DNA of 62,459 bases from contig JABDDU010000008.1 of the NCBI GenBank assembly GCA_013287435.1, forward strand, positions 1-62,459, in the 5' to 3' direction. The stretch comes from Verrucomicrobiota bacterium (GTDB taxonomy: Bacteria; Pseudomonadota; Gammaproteobacteria; Coxiellales; Coxiellaceae). The notes beneath the pieces are model-generated. The model searched no databases and had not been told where the DNA came from. It was given only the letters and a program-made list of their open reading frames with translations. Positions 52,787 through 62,459 of this stretch are shown piece by piece (position 1 is the first letter of the stretch; every line of letters starts with the position of its first letter). Position numbers and translations under genes: made by a program.

Positions 52787-53694
52787 AATGCTTACCCCCC
52801 GAAAAAGCGTTTCTCGGTCTCGAGCCCGAAGATGCTGTTGATTACGAACATGCAAAAGCTGTGATTATTCCGTTTGGATTAGAAGCATCCGTGAGTTACG
52901 GCGGCGGCACATCCAAAGGTCCGCAAGCAATGATCAAAGCATCACATCAAGTCGAATTATTTGATGAACATTTTTGGTGTGAGCCGTACAAAAAAATTGG
53001 TATCGTTACATTGCCAGAACCCACTATCAATCCCGATATTGAAAAAGCGATTGATCAGTTGGAAACTATCGTTCAAAACGTTTTGGATGACGGGAAATTT
53101 CCTTTTACGTTTGGCGGAGAGCATTCAATAACCCCAGGCACGATTCGCCCTTTTGTAAAAAAATATCCGAATTTAGTGATGTTGCATTTCGATGCGCACG
53201 CTGATTTGCGTGATGGATATCATGGCGTGCATTATTCACATGCGTCTGCACTGCGTCGCTGTTTGGATCATGAAAATATTGAATTGGTATCACTGGGAAT
53301 TCGCAATATTTCACACAGTGAAATTCCGTTTTTGGAAGCCAATAAAAATCGTATTCATATTTATTGGGCGAAAGACAAAGCGCGTTGGAATTTGGAAGAA
53401 ATTTTAAAACCATTACGCGGTCGTCCGATTTATTTAACCTTTGATGTTGATGGTTTGGATGGCAGCTTAATGTCTGCAACTGGAACGCCCGAACCCGGCG
53501 GTTTATTTTGGCAAGAAACGATTGATATTATCGAAGCGGCTTCCAAAGTGGGTACGATTGTGGGTGCGGATATTAATGAATTAGCGCCAAAACCCAATTT
53601 ACACGCCTGCGATTTTCTCGCCGCAAAATTGGCGTATAAAATTCTTGGTTTTTCATTTTCAACACTATTTAACAACACTCGTATCGCCCGTTGA
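52783..53694 (+). CDS. speB: Agmatinase / ureohydrolase
   Basis: 303-residue Mn-dependent ureohydrolase. Binuclear-metal motifs: FGGEHSITPGTIRPF (His), HFDAHADLRDGYHGVHYSHA (Asp-x-His-x-Asp) and FDVDGLDGSLMSATGTPEPG (Asp-x-Asp). The HGVHYSHA substrate loop fits agmatinase rather than arginase, so the expected reaction is agmatine to putrescine and urea. Translationally coupled by the ATGA overlap to the deoxyhypusine-synthase-like gene. The gene's 3' end overlaps convergent birA by 30 bp. Confidence 0.88.
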   Translation: MKCLPPEKAFLGLEPEDAVDYEHAKAVIIPFGLEASVSYGGGTSKGPQAMIKASHQVELFDEHFWCEPYKKIGIVTLPEPTINPDIEKAIDQLETIVQNVLDDGKFPFTFGGEHSITPGTIRPFVKKYPNLVMLHFDAHADLRDGYHGVHYSHASALRRCLDHENIELVSLGIRNISHSEIPFLEANKNRIHIYWAKDKARWNLEEILKPLRGRPIYLTFDVDGLDGSLMSATGTPEPGGLFWQETIDIIEAASKVGTIVGADINELAPKPNLHACDFLAAKLAYKILGFSFSTLFNNTRIAR

Positions 53695-54435
53695 AAACGC
53701 TTTTATTTCATTGGCATTTGTTTCTAATAATAAAAAACCTTGATCATTGATTCCTTTTGCAACACCGCTACTTTTTGATTGACTGTTTTTTACGGTGATA
53801 TTTTTATTAAACAAATAATCTACTGAACGCCATTCATCCATAAAAAATAATAATCCGTGCTGATTAAATTTTTCTAAATAGTCGATCAAAGTATTAGTGA
53901 ATGATGCAACAATGAAATTGCGATCGATGCAATGATTCGTGATACAACGAAGTGAAGTCCAGTCTTGCGTTATCGATTTATTTTCATCTGTGTACATATT
54001 CACATTAATGCCGACGCCAATAATAACAATACATCCGCCGTTATTTTCCGCTTGTGATTCAATCAAAATTCCTGCTAATTTTTTACCGTCGTAATAAATA
54101 TCATTTGGCCATTTTACGTGAAGCATTTTAGGTAAATAGGATTGAAGTGTTTTTATGACTGCTAAGCTCACGACTAAACTTAATCCCGCTAATTCACTCA
54201 TATTTTTATGAAACGCATAAAGACACGAAAGGTAAATATTTACACCAAACGGTGAATGCCAATGATGATTGAGCCTACCTTTACCGTGTGTTTGCTGCTC
54301 AGCCAAACAAATTCGCATGTCAGAACTTTTCAAAAAAGAATGCAGATAATCGTTGGTCGAACCAAGACTGTCAAAAATATCGATTTCAATATTTTTATTA
54401 TTAAGATTTTTTTTAATTTGTTTTTTATCAAGCAT
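53665..54435 (-). CDS. birA: Biotin-protein ligase, catalytic form without DNA-binding domain
   Basis: 256 residues from ATG 54435 (a GTG at 54456 is an alternative). BPL_LplA_LipB domain: FDSLGSTNDYLHSFL, AEQQTHGKGRLNHHWHSPFG (the GRGRxG loop reads G-K-G-R-L-N-H), YLSCLYAF, LHVKWPNDIYYDGKKLAGIL, GCIVIIGVGINVNM. The N-terminal winged helix of E. coli BirA is missing, so it should biotinylate carboxylase subunits but not repress bio genes. The C-terminal SH3-like domain is present. It lies 28 bp after mreD. Confidence 0.9.
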   Translation of the reverse strand: MLDKKQIKKNLNNKNIEIDIFDSLGSTNDYLHSFLKSSDMRICLAEQQTHGKGRLNHHWHSPFGVNIYLSCLYAFHKNMSELAGLSLVVSLAVIKTLQSYLPKMLHVKWPNDIYYDGKKLAGILIESQAENNGGCIVIIGVGINVNMYTDENKSITQDWTSLRCITNHCIDRNFIVASFTNTLIDYLEKFNQHGLLFFMDEWRSVDYLFNKNITVKNSQSKSSGVAKGINDQGFLLLETNANEIKAFSTGDTSVVK

Positions 54436-54463
54436 TCGTACAATCTTGTGATGCACTTGTCAT

Positions 54464-54949
54464 TTAAAAAATCACCGCCATTGGCCGCAAACGATCTAAT
54501 AGCGCAAACAACCAAGGCCAAATTAAGGCAGTGGTAACTGCGGATAACAGAGAAAATGCAATGTGTGTACTGTGTCCTGTAAAACCCAAAATCAATCCTT
54601 GAAATAATGCATTAACACTCGCCAAAACAAAAATCGCCGTGATCTGTTGCAGCACGGGGGAATGCGTAAGACCTGTTCGAGATTTTAAAACAATATAAAT
54701 TAACAGTACAAAAATAATAGAATGTTCACCGAGCGGCGTCCCCGTCATCAAATCCATCACAACACCGACGATCCATGCCAAACCAATACCGAATTGCGCA
54801 GGCGATGTAATCACCCAAAACAATAAAATGGCAAAAATAAATTGGGGTCTTGCCCAAATTGCCCACTCTGGCAGCGGCGTAATCGTTAAAAAAATGCCGA
54901 CCACAAAGGAAAATGTGATTAAAAAATAATTGGTTTGTTGTGTTTTCAT
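54464..54949 (-). CDS. mreD: Rod-shape-determining protein MreD
   Basis: 161-residue integral membrane protein with five predicted helices, of normal size (E. coli 162). Visible family segments are WARPQFIFAILLFWVITSPA and GIGLAWIVGVVMDLMTGTPL, then G-E-H. The end ALLDRLRPMAVIF is usual. It is part of the elongasome with MreB and MreC. A repeat element of 81 bp lies between it and mreC. Confidence 0.92.
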   Translation of the reverse strand: MKTQQTNYFLITFSFVVGIFLTITPLPEWAIWARPQFIFAILLFWVITSPAQFGIGLAWIVGVVMDLMTGTPLGEHSIIFVLLIYIVLKSRTGLTHSPVLQQITAIFVLASVNALFQGLILGFTGHSTHIAFSLLSAVTTALIWPWLFALLDRLRPMAVIF

Positions 54950-54964
54950 GGTTAGTTAATGGTT

Positions 54965-55045
54965 AGTTATCTGTTATCTGTTATCTGTTATCAGTGATCA
55001 GTGATCAGTGATTACTGATTACTGATTACTGATAACTGATAACTC
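54965..55045. repeat. Heptamer/hexamer-armed palindrome between mreC and mreD
   Basis: AGTTATCTGTTATCTGTTAT, CAGTGATCAGTGATCAGTGA, and TTACTGATTACTGATTACTG followed by ATAACTGATAAC. The whole stretch is a near-perfect palindrome of several units, with no separate core. The right part overlaps the last nine codons of mreC. Confidence 0.85.
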
Positions 55046-55885
55046 CTTCTTCACCGCCTTAGTCAATTTCGTTTTATTCGGCCACGCCAATAATACTTGT
55101 TCTGTTTGATCTAAATGCGCTGTCGGCGACAAAATAATTTCTTTCGTCAACTCGTTTTTATGTTGTTTGATTGTCGAAACAACGCCGACAGGATATCCAA
55201 TGGGATAACACAAACCCAATCCCGATGTCACCAATAAATCCCCGACCTGAATATCATTTTGATCCGGCACATTCATCAATGCCAATTGACCTGAAACACC
55301 TAACCCAACAGCAACCGCGCGTACACCGTCGCGATAATCTTCAACGGGAACTGCTGATTGTTTATCGGTAATTAATAATATTTTACTTGTCAAAGAACCC
55401 ACATCAATCACTTGACCCATCACACCAAATGCATCTAATACCGGTTGACCACGATAAACATCTTCTTTTGAACCTTTATTAACAACCACTTGTTGTAAAT
55501 TCGGATCTAATGCAACTGCCAGCAAACGCGCAACGGCAACACGCCCGGAAACTTGTGCGGTTGATTGCAATAATTGTCGCAACTGCGTATTTTCTTTTTC
55601 AAGCATTAATAATTTTTGCAGACGAGATTGTAATAAAATTTTCTGCACTTTTAATGCTTCATTTTCATGCACCAAATGACGTTTCAAAGTCACACTTGCA
55701 TTCAGCCATTCTGTAAAACGAATCGGCGCATCCACTAACCATTGAAATGGATAAGCAACTGTAGATGAAACACGTGTTCGAAACGAATGAAAAACAGCGG
55801 AACGCTGATCGAAACAAATCAGTGCGATGGATAATAGTAAAAAAATCAAGGCGCTCAGCCCAGGACCTGAATTTTGACGAAACAT
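55019..55885 (-). CDS. mreC: Rod-shape-determining protein MreC
   Basis: 288 residues from ATG 55885. A short cytoplasmic N-terminus (MFRQNSGPGLSALIFLLLS) leads to one transmembrane helix. A coiled-coil follows (KRHLVHENEALKVQKILLQS, RLQKLLMLEKENTQLRQLLQ) and then the periplasmic beta-barrel domain (VYRGQPVLDAFGVMGQVIDV, SAVPVEDYRDGVRAVAVGLG, LVTSGLGLCYPIGYPVGVVS). The C-terminal E-L-S-V-I-S-N-Q and the stop TAA are encoded by the repeat array (GTTATCA and GTAATCA units), so its length may vary between strains. Confidence 0.93.
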   Translation of the reverse strand: MFRQNSGPGLSALIFLLLSIALICFDQRSAVFHSFRTRVSSTVAYPFQWLVDAPIRFTEWLNASVTLKRHLVHENEALKVQKILLQSRLQKLLMLEKENTQLRQLLQSTAQVSGRVAVARLLAVALDPNLQQVVVNKGSKEDVYRGQPVLDAFGVMGQVIDVGSLTSKILLITDKQSAVPVEDYRDGVRAVAVGLGVSGQLALMNVPDQNDIQVGDLLVTSGLGLCYPIGYPVGVVSTIKQHKNELTKEIILSPTAHLDQTEQVLLAWPNKTKLTKAVKKELSVISNQ

Positions 55886-55901
55886 TCGCTTGATGGGACA
55901 C

Positions 55902-56969
<1,068 letters not shown>

Positions 56970-57026
56970 TTATTGAGATGAGTTTGATAAATTTAACTGA
57001 AATTTGAATTGAAGTCGAGGTTGGGC

Positions 57027-57055
57027 TTCGCAACTCACTCAAAAATCCGTATAAT
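57027..57055 (+). promoter_or_regulatory. Candidate sigma-70 promoter of gatCAB
   Basis: TTCGCA (57027-57032), a 17-bp spacer and a perfect TATAAT (57050-57055) give a start point near 57062, 24 bp before the gatC ATG. The -35 box is 4/6 with consensus. Confidence 0.6.
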
Positions 57056-57085
57056 CTCCTCCACTATTCACACAGGCGGAAAAAC

Positions 57086-57382
57086 ATGGGTACATTAAAC
57101 GTCCAAGACGTTCAAAAAATCGCTGAATTGTCCAAATTGGAATTACCCACAGACAAGCTGCCCATACTGACCGATCGGCTAGAAAATGTGTTGGCGCTCG
57201 TGGAAAAAATGAATTCGGTCAACACAGACCATGTTAAACCACTCGCACACCCATTCAATGCAACACAACCCATGCGCGAGGATATTGTCACAGAAAGAAA
57301 TCAGCGTGATTTATTTCAGCAAAATGCACCGCATGTTGAAGCGGGATTGTATATTGTTCCAAAATTTGTGGAGTCAGAGTGA
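57086..57382 (+). CDS. gatC: Asp-tRNA(Asn)/Glu-tRNA(Gln) amidotransferase subunit C
   Basis: 98 residues. GatC wraps around GatA and stabilises the amidotransferase. Recognised by VQDVQKIAELSKLELPTDKL at the N-terminus, the central VEKMNSVNTDHVKPLAHPFN and the end APHVEAGLYIVPKFVESE, all typical. GGCGGA before the ATG serves as ribosome site. First gene of a compact operon with gatA 7 bp downstream. Confidence 0.95.
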   Translation: MGTLNVQDVQKIAELSKLELPTDKLPILTDRLENVLALVEKMNSVNTDHVKPLAHPFNATQPMREDIVTERNQRDLFQQNAPHVEAGLYIVPKFVESE

Positions 57383-57389
57383 GTAAATA

Positions 57390-58844
57390 ATGATGCACAA
57401 CAAATCAATCGCAGAACTATCAGAATTATTAAAAACCAAAAAAATCTCCAGTACCGAATTAACCAAACATTTTCTATCTCGCATCCAACAATTTAATCAA
57501 CAATTAAATTCATTCATCACGGTAACCGAAGAAAAGGCTTTAAAACAAGCAGAATATGCCGATCAAAAAATCGCTGATGGCAATGCAAATCCATTAACCG
57601 GCATTCCCATCGCACAAAAAGATATTTTCTGCACGAGTGGTGTAAAAACAACGTGCGGTTCAAAAATGTTAGAAAATTTTATTGCACCTTACAATGCAAC
57701 GTTGGTTGAAAAATGTAATGACGCTGGGTTAGTTATGTTGGGTAAAACCAACATGGATGAATTCGCGATGGGCTCATCCAATGAAAATAGTTATTTTGGT
57801 TCTGTGAAAAACCCTTGGGATTTAGAACGCACACCCGGCGGATCATCGGGCGGTTCAGCAGCAGCGGTTGCAAGCAGAATAGCACCGATTGCCACGGGCA
57901 CTGACACCGGCGGTTCGATTCGTCAACCCGCCGCTTTATCAGGAATTACAGGCTTAAAACCCACTTACGGTCGCGTATCCCGTTATGGCATGATTGCATT
58001 CGCCTCCAGTTTGGATCAAGGCGGTATTTTATCGCAAAGTGCCGAAGACGCTGCTTTATTATTAAATGTGATTGCAGGACATGACGCCAAAGATTCAACA
58101 TCGATAGATCATGACGTTCCTGATTACACCAAAACATTAAATCATTCGCTTGAAGGTTGTGTGATTGGCTTACCGGAAGAATATTTTACCGGTGGATTAG
58201 ACGCCGGTGTTGAAAAAAATATTCAAGATGCGATTAAAATATATGAAAAATTGGGCGCCACTTTTAAAAAAATATCATTACCGAATACGGGGTTAGCAAC
58301 GTCCGCTTATTATGTCATTGCACCCGCTGAAGCTTCTTCCAATTTGGCACGGTACGATGGTGTGCGTTACGGTTATCGTTGCAAAAACCCTAAAAATCTC
58401 GAGGATTTATACAAGCGTTCACGCAGTGAAGGTTTCGGCGAAGAAGTGCAACGCCGCATTTTAATCGGCACGTATGTATTATCCTCTGGATTTTACGATG
58501 CTTACTATTTAAAAGCGCAAAAAATTCGCCGCTTAATTCGTGATGATTTTTTAACAGCGTTTGAATCGGTTGATTTGATTTTAACACCGACATCACCGAC
58601 GCCCGCATTTAAATTAGGTGAAAAAATAAGTGATCCCGTTGCGATGTATTTATCCGATATTTTTACCATTGCCGTTAATTTAGCTGGATTACCCGGCATT
58701 TCTATTCCCGCGGGATTTTCCAATCATCTGCCTGTCGGTTTGCAATTAATTGGAAAATTATTTGATGAGGCAAAAATATTAAATGCGGCGCATCAGTTTC
58801 AATTGAATACTGAGTGGCATAAAGCATCACCGAAGGGGTTTTAA
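57390..58844 (+). CDS. gatA: Asp-tRNA(Asn)/Glu-tRNA(Gln) amidotransferase subunit A
   Basis: 484-residue amidase that releases ammonia from glutamine for tRNA-bound Asp or Glu. The amidase-signature triad is present: lysine in [20 protein letters not shown], cis-Ser in [14 protein letters not shown], and nucleophile Ser in [13 protein letters not shown]. The family ending ([19 protein letters not shown], ...ASPKGF) is complete. There are two adjacent ATG codons at the start (57390 and 57393). It implies that this organism may load Asn- or Gln-tRNA indirectly. Confidence 0.96.
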   Translation: MMHNKSIAELSELLKTKKISSTELTKHFLSRIQQFNQQLNSFITVTEEKALKQAEYADQKIADGNANPLTGIPIAQKDIFCTSGVKTTCGSKMLENFIAPYNATLVEKCNDAGLVMLGKTNMDEFAMGSSNENSYFGSVKNPWDLERTPGGSSGGSAAAVASRIAPIATGTDTGGSIRQPAALSGITGLKPTYGRVSRYGMIAFASSLDQGGILSQSAEDAALLLNVIAGHDAKDSTSIDHDVPDYTKTLNHSLEGCVIGLPEEYFTGGLDAGVEKNIQDAIKIYEKLGATFKKISLPNTGLATSAYYVIAPAEASSNLARYDGVRYGYRCKNPKNLEDLYKRSRSEGFGEEVQRRILIGTYVLSSGFYDAYYLKAQKIRRLIRDDFLTAFESVDLILTPTSPTPAFKLGEKISDPVAMYLSDIFTIAVNLAGLPGISIPAGFSNHLPVGLQLIGKLFDEAKILNAAHQFQLNTEWHKASPKGF

Positions 58845-58845
58845 C

Positions 58846-60279
58846 ATGGCGTACGAAACAATCATAGGACTCGAAGTCCACGTCCAACTGCTCACAAAAT
58901 CAAAAATATTTTCAGCAGCCAGCACAGCGTTTGGCGCAGAACCGAACACACAAGCTTGCGCAATTGATTTGGGTTTACCCGGTGTTTTGCCAGTATTAAA
59001 TAAAGAAGTGGTGACGTTAGCTGCACGTTTTGGATTAGCGGTGGGCGGGAAAATTACGAATCATTGTGTTTTTGCACGCAAAAATTATTTTTATCCGGAT
59101 TTGCCCAAAGGTTATCAAATTTCTCAACACGCATTGCCTATTGTCGACGGCGGTGAATTAAATATTATGCTCGATGAGGGTGTCACCAAAAAAATTCGCC
59201 TCACGCGCGCGCATCTTGAAGAAGATGCGGGAAAATCATTGCATGAAGGTTTGCCGAATGTATCGGGTGTCGATTTAAATCGGGCCGGCACACCCTTATT
59301 AGAAATTGTATCTGAACCGGATATGCGCTCCAGTGCAGAAGCGATTGCTTATTTAAAAACGTTACATCAATTGGTGCGATATTTAGGAATTTCTGACGGC
59401 AATATGCAAGAAGGATCGTTTCGGTGTGACGTGAATATTTCGCTTCGAAAACCTGGCGCTGAATTGGGTACGCGCGCTGAAATTAAAAATATTAATTCAT
59501 TCCGATTTGTTGAGCGGGCCATTCAATATGAATATGATCGCCAATCCGATCTGTTAGATAAAGGTGGCAAAATTACGCAAGAAACGCGCTTATATGATCC
59601 CGATGAAGATGTCACACGCTCGATGCGCAGCAAAGAAAACTCGCCGGAATATCGTTATTTTCCCGATCCGGATTTATTACCGGTTGAAATCACACCGGAA
59701 TTTTTACAATCCATTCGTTCAAACATGCCGGAATTACCGTGGGAAAAACGTGATCGCTTAAAAAAAGAATATGATTTAAGTGATTACGATGCCACTTTAA
59801 TTGCCAATCAATTGGCGGTTGCACATTATTTTGAAGAGGCTTTAAAATTTGCCAGCGGCGCAAAACCTAAATTAATAGCCAATTGGATTGGCGGCGAATT
59901 ATCGGCGTATTTAAATAAAAATAATTTAGTCATTGAGCAATCACCGATTTCCCCCAAACCATTGGGCGAATTAATTTCACGCATTCACGATAATACGATT
60001 TCAAATAATATTGCAAAACAAGTATTCGAAGCGATGACCAACAATGAAGGCACCGTCGATGAAATTATCGAGAAAAAAGGTTTAAAACAAATCACGGATA
60101 CTGTTGCCATTGAAAAAATTATTGATGCCATTATTGCAGCCAATCCCGCGCAATTAGCAGATTACCGTTCTGGTAAAGAAAAATTATGGGGATTTTTTGT
60201 GGGATTGGTGATGAAAGAAACGAAAGGTAAAGCCAATCCAGCGCAGGTGAATGAATTGTTAAAGGCGAAATTAAGGTAG
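58846..60279 (+). CDS. gatB: Asp-tRNA(Asn)/Glu-tRNA(Gln) amidotransferase subunit B
   Basis: 477 residues. It is the kinase-like subunit that activates the tRNA-bound carboxylate. N-terminal [77 protein letters not shown] and [15 protein letters not shown] are all signature segments; the C-terminal YqeY-like tail domain ends [18 protein letters not shown]. It starts one base after the gatA stop. About 75 bp further on begins a tract with two repeat elements. Confidence 0.97.
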   Translation: MAYETIIGLEVHVQLLTKSKIFSAASTAFGAEPNTQACAIDLGLPGVLPVLNKEVVTLAARFGLAVGGKITNHCVFARKNYFYPDLPKGYQISQHALPIVDGGELNIMLDEGVTKKIRLTRAHLEEDAGKSLHEGLPNVSGVDLNRAGTPLLEIVSEPDMRSSAEAIAYLKTLHQLVRYLGISDGNMQEGSFRCDVNISLRKPGAELGTRAEIKNINSFRFVERAIQYEYDRQSDLLDKGGKITQETRLYDPDEDVTRSMRSKENSPEYRYFPDPDLLPVEITPEFLQSIRSNMPELPWEKRDRLKKEYDLSDYDATLIANQLAVAHYFEEALKFASGAKPKLIANWIGGELSAYLNKNNLVIEQSPISPKPLGELISRIHDNTISNNIAKQVFEAMTNNEGTVDEIIEKKGLKQITDTVAIEKIIDAIIAANPAQLADYRSGKEKLWGFFVGLVMKETKGKANPAQVNELLKAKLR

Positions 60280-60354
60280 CTATTCATCATCGTATCTGTG
60301 AAGAGATTGAAGTATGTTGCACTGGATGTATTGATTATGAAGCGTTTGAAGTAT

Positions 60355-60498
60355 GTTGCACTGGATGTATTGAGCACTGGTGACATAGTTTAGAAGTGCT
60401 TGCGTGAGCAAGTACGAAAGAAAATATTTAAGGGGGTTGCTTCTGCTTTCGCATTCGCTGACGCGAAAGCTTCTAAACACTATCACTAGCGCATCATT
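60355..60498. repeat. Structured repeat family 3, copy 2
   Basis: 144 bp, over 95% like 46227-46368, same orientation. The loop of hairpin A is GTGA here (GTAA in copy 1). The outer stem has become less perfect (GACATAG against CACTATC). A 28-bp segment ending ATGTTGCACTGGATGTATTGA (20 bases of it from 60315) is directly duplicated 39 bp apart (60307-60334 and 60346-60373). The region 60280-60354 otherwise holds nothing. Confidence 0.85.
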
Positions 60499-60532
60499 CC
60501 TCAATACAAACTAAGCAGCAGCAACATTTAAA

Positions 60533-60707
60533 GTAACAGATCACTCCGTAGATAGAAACGCCGATTTTGGATGCTTTTTTGCAGTAAATCTCGTTGAAAT
60601 GCTCGATGTACGATCAAGTACACCTGCGCTTTCAACTCAATTTACTACAAAAAATCATCTCAAACTCGACGTTTTACTAAATCAGACAACGAGGCCTGAT
60701 CTGTTAC
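60533..60707. repeat. Palindromic repeat family 2, copy 2 (inverted)
   Basis: 175 bp with termini GTAACAGATCA and TGATCTGTTAC, the inverse of 44875-45049. Its right end is 3 bp from the stop codon of the DUF4143 ATPase gene (60711-60713), just as copy 1 lies 4 bp from the xseA stop. Confidence 0.92.
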
Positions 60708-60710
60708 CAT

Positions 60711-61823
60711 TTAAATCAATGTTTTCAAAAACACCGTCGCAGGGCAAACACGTATACCACATTCCCCTACATAATCTTTTTTACCCGCCGCAGAAATTTG
60801 CCATGCTTCACAATCCGGAAAACGCATTTTTAAATATTTTAATGCGGGCGATAAGGATGCATCGCTCCACTTGCATTCAATGAACTGAATGGGTTTTTTA
60901 TTGAGCGTCACAACAAAATCCACTTCACGCCCATCCGCATCACGAAAATAACATAAATCGTATTCTTCACCACGCGTGTCTTGCTGAAAATGCACCCATT
61001 TTAATAATGCCGAAGCCACCAAATTTTCGAATCGAAATGACATATCGGAAACCAATGTCCAATCAAAATGATAATGTTTCTGTTCTTTTTTCACTGCACG
61101 AATTTTGGGGCTACCGAATGGTGAAATGCGAAAAATCGCATACATTCTTTCTAAAATTTTTATCCACGTTGAAACTGATTTATGACTGACCTGTAAATCT
61201 TCGCGAATACCATTAATTGACAATGGTGCGCCCACCAATTCGGGTAAGCGTAATGCTAATAACTCAATACTCCCCAAATCATGAACGCGTTCTAATTGCA
61301 CCATATCTTCACGAATTAATCGCGTTCGATATTCACGTGACCAACGTTTTGCTTCTACTTCTGCCGCGGAAAAATAAGGTTCTGGAAATCCACCGAGTTG
61401 TAACAAATTCATCAAATCATCTTGTGTTTTTAATTTTAACTCTGCAAATGATAATGGATGTAGTCGCAAATAATGGTAGCGTCCTTGAAGCGAATCACCT
61501 GAAAATCGGTAATAATCTAAACGAGCACTGCCGGTAATTAATATTTTTTGATTTGGCAATTTAACATCATAGATTCCCTTTAAATAATTTCGCCATAAGT
61601 GGTATTTATGAATCTCATCAAAAATCCACACCGATGTCGCAGGTAATTCTTTTTTTAAAATTAATTCACGATGTTCTGACACATCCCAATTCAAATATCC
61701 TTTTTCATCAACCAAAAAATTTTTGGACAGCGTCGTCTTTCCGACCTGCCGAGGACCTCCGACGAATACCATTTTTCGCGCTAGATCGTGCTGGATTTGG
61801 TTAGACAGATATCGATTTTTCAT
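60711..61823 (-). CDS. AAA+ ATPase with DUF4143 / nuclease-like domain
   Basis: 370 residues, same broad family as the gene at 23697 but clearly divergent in sequence. Walker A VFVGGPRQVGKTTLSKNFLV near residue 20, Walker B SVWIFDEIHKYHLWRNYLKG near 66, sensor ILITGSARLDYYRFSGDSLQ, then LHPLSFAE. A helix-turn-helix-like piece (SINGIREDLQVSHKSVSTWI) precedes a PD-(D/E)xK-type end: REVDFVVTLNKKPIQFIECK (Asp, Glu, Lys present). No partner gene is evident. Function unknown; the family is often of the accessory genome. Confidence 0.83.
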   Translation of the reverse strand: MKNRYLSNQIQHDLARKMVFVGGPRQVGKTTLSKNFLVDEKGYLNWDVSEHRELILKKELPATSVWIFDEIHKYHLWRNYLKGIYDVKLPNQKILITGSARLDYYRFSGDSLQGRYHYLRLHPLSFAELKLKTQDDLMNLLQLGGFPEPYFSAAEVEAKRWSREYRTRLIREDMVQLERVHDLGSIELLALRLPELVGAPLSINGIREDLQVSHKSVSTWIKILERMYAIFRISPFGSPKIRAVKKEQKHYHFDWTLVSDMSFRFENLVASALLKWVHFQQDTRGEEYDLCYFRDADGREVDFVVTLNKKPIQFIECKWSDASLSPALKYLKMRFPDCEAWQISAAGKKDYVGECGIRVCPATVFLKTLI

Positions 61824-61841
61824 ACGACAAGCTTACTGTTT

Positions 61842-61896
61842 TTTTCACCCATTGTCAAAAAAACAAGCGTGTATTTTCACCCGTTGGTTAAAAAAA
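61842..61896 (-). promoter_or_regulatory. Direct repeats upstream of the second DUF4143 ATPase gene
   Basis: TTTTCACCCATTGTCAAAAA (61842) and TTTTCACCCGTTGGTTAAAA (61874) are direct repeats of about 23 bp, 32 bp apart, ahead of the gene start at 61823. Read on the minus strand, the first contains TTGACA, suited to a -35 box. They may be operator repeats. The spacing is the same as between the two dyads upstream of the other DUF4143 gene. Confidence 0.45.
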
Positions 61897-62459
61897 CCAC
61901 CCGCTATACGGCTTCATCGTCGCGTCCGAATTCACCCATTCCAAAAAACGTTGCTTGGATGATGGATAATGATGTTGCTTCAACCATTCAAAATAATTTC
62001 GCAACAGTTGATAACCAACCGTTTTTCGAGAAATGGCATTGTAATGCCATGAAGCTTGTTTTTTAATGAATCCGATCGATGGGTTTTTATCAAATAAAAT
62101 CACGCTGATGGCTGCGGCCATGCCGGTACGATCCGCACCGCCTTCGCAATGAAAAATAATCGGCTTTGGTGCCGTTTGTAATAAATGAACCAGCAGTCGC
62201 AAATCTTTTTTTGTCGGTAGATTGTAAGCAGAAAAATGAATGGAGTAATAATTCAACTGATGCGTTTTCGCAAAACGACTTTCCACTTGATACCAGTGAT
62301 TATCTCGAAACGCACCACGTAAATTAATCATCGTTTTTATATGCAGTTTTTTCGTATAATAAGTCAATTTATCATGATCAAACTGCGCGCTGCGGTAAAT
62401 TTTTCCGGGAATCACTGTGTGTACGTTATCGGTAAAAAAGTTATAACCTAACTGCGCAC
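61888..62459 (-). CDS. Tyrosine/dual-specificity protein phosphatase, N-terminus outside window
   Basis: The frame on the minus strand is open to the window edge. Before the GTG at 62415 it encodes A-Q-L-G-Y-N-F-F-T-D-N-V-H-T, then VIPGKIYRSAQFDHDKL, the usual N-terminal N-F-x-x-V-x-P-G-x-x-Y-R-S-x-Q of these phosphatases, so the gene continues beyond. The active site is IIFHCEGGADRTGMAAAISV (Cys-x5-Arg). General fold: cysteine phosphatase of the DSP/SIW14-like group; substrate may be phosphoprotein or phosphoinositide. No secretion signal can be judged, since the start is missing. Confidence 0.8.
   Translation of the reverse strand, partial: AQLGYNFFTDNVHTVIPGKIYRSAQFDHDKLTYYTKKLHIKTMINLRGAFRDNHWYQVESRFAKTHQLNYYSIHFSAYNLPTKKDLRLLVHLLQTAPKPIIFHCEGGADRTGMAAAISVILFDKNPSIGFIKKQASWHYNAISRKTVGYQLLRNYFEWLKQHHYPSSKQRFLEWVNSDATMKPYSGWFF

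Overview
The window looks like a piece of chromosome from a low-GC gammaproteobacterium, most likely of the Legionella/Coxiella/Rickettsiella kind (Legionellales). That placement is an inference from three things: the household genes are gammaproteobacterial in type (mreBCD, lolCD, hflX, purA, tsaB, xseA, sbcB, miaA, nagZ, gatCAB); a leucine dehydrogenase-pyruvate dehydrogenase cluster lies beside a SUF system; and genes of host-adapted type are present (two eukaryotic-like Ser/Thr kinases, a pentapeptide-repeat protein, a tyrosine phosphatase). No rRNA, tRNA, CRISPR array, prophage or intact transposase gene was seen.

Layout. 1-2.3 kb: 3' end of a pentapeptide-repeat gene, a SpoU-type RNA methyltransferase and a glycerophosphodiesterase. 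2.4-7 kb: leucine dehydrogenase and the E1alpha, E1beta and E2 genes of a 2-oxoacid dehydrogenase. 7-10 kb: a decayed HigB/HigA-like pair and a Ser/Thr kinase that seems to have lost its C-terminal tail by frameshift, then tgt. 11-19 kb: a small secreted protein, a Dph6-like ATPase with an orphan BrnA-type antitoxin, hpt, an MscS channel, nagZ, an L,D-transpeptidase and miaA. 19-24 kb: an encapsulated-ferritin-like protein without its shell gene, putA, ppa and tadA. 24-30 kb: a DUF4143 ATPase, and guaB and guaA separated by a second kinase gene. 30-36 kb: sufB-C-D-S-U, an A-type carrier and sufT. 36-46 kb: a CDF transporter, sbcB, an APC permease, tsaB/pabB, a PilX-like pilin, xseA and an AraC regulator. 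46-62 kb: purA, hflX, lolD-lolC, a deoxyhypusine-synthase-like gene with an agmatinase, birA-mreDCB, gatCAB, a second DUF4143 ATPase and the 3' end of a phosphatase gene.

The most unusual content is in the intergenic DNA. Four dispersed repeat families occur. (1) Hairpin-like elements whose arms are short tandem repeats (hexamer GTGTGA or heptamer TTATCAG, both in inverted arrangement) around a core containing CCTCTGAC. They sit inside or between co-oriented gene pairs (pdhA/pdhB/pdhC, sufB/sufC, lolC/lolD, mreC/mreD, purA/hflX) and supply start or stop codons to several genes. (2) A MITE-like element of about 190 bp with termini AATGCGAATTAAGAG: three copies plus two remnants. (3) A full-length palindrome of 175 bp with termini GTAACAGATCA: two copies in opposite orientation, each 3-4 bp from a stop codon. 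(4) An element of about 143 bp that folds as a three-way junction with a GNRA-type tetraloop: two copies.

Functionally the window covers central carbon entry (2-oxoacid dehydrogenase, PutA), purine synthesis and salvage (guaB, guaA, purA, hpt), tRNA modification (tgt, miaA, tadA, tsaB and a TrmH-like enzyme), Fe-S assembly, cell-shape and envelope genes, and a polyamine-type module. All assignments come from reading the translated sequence and recalled family motifs; no database search was run.
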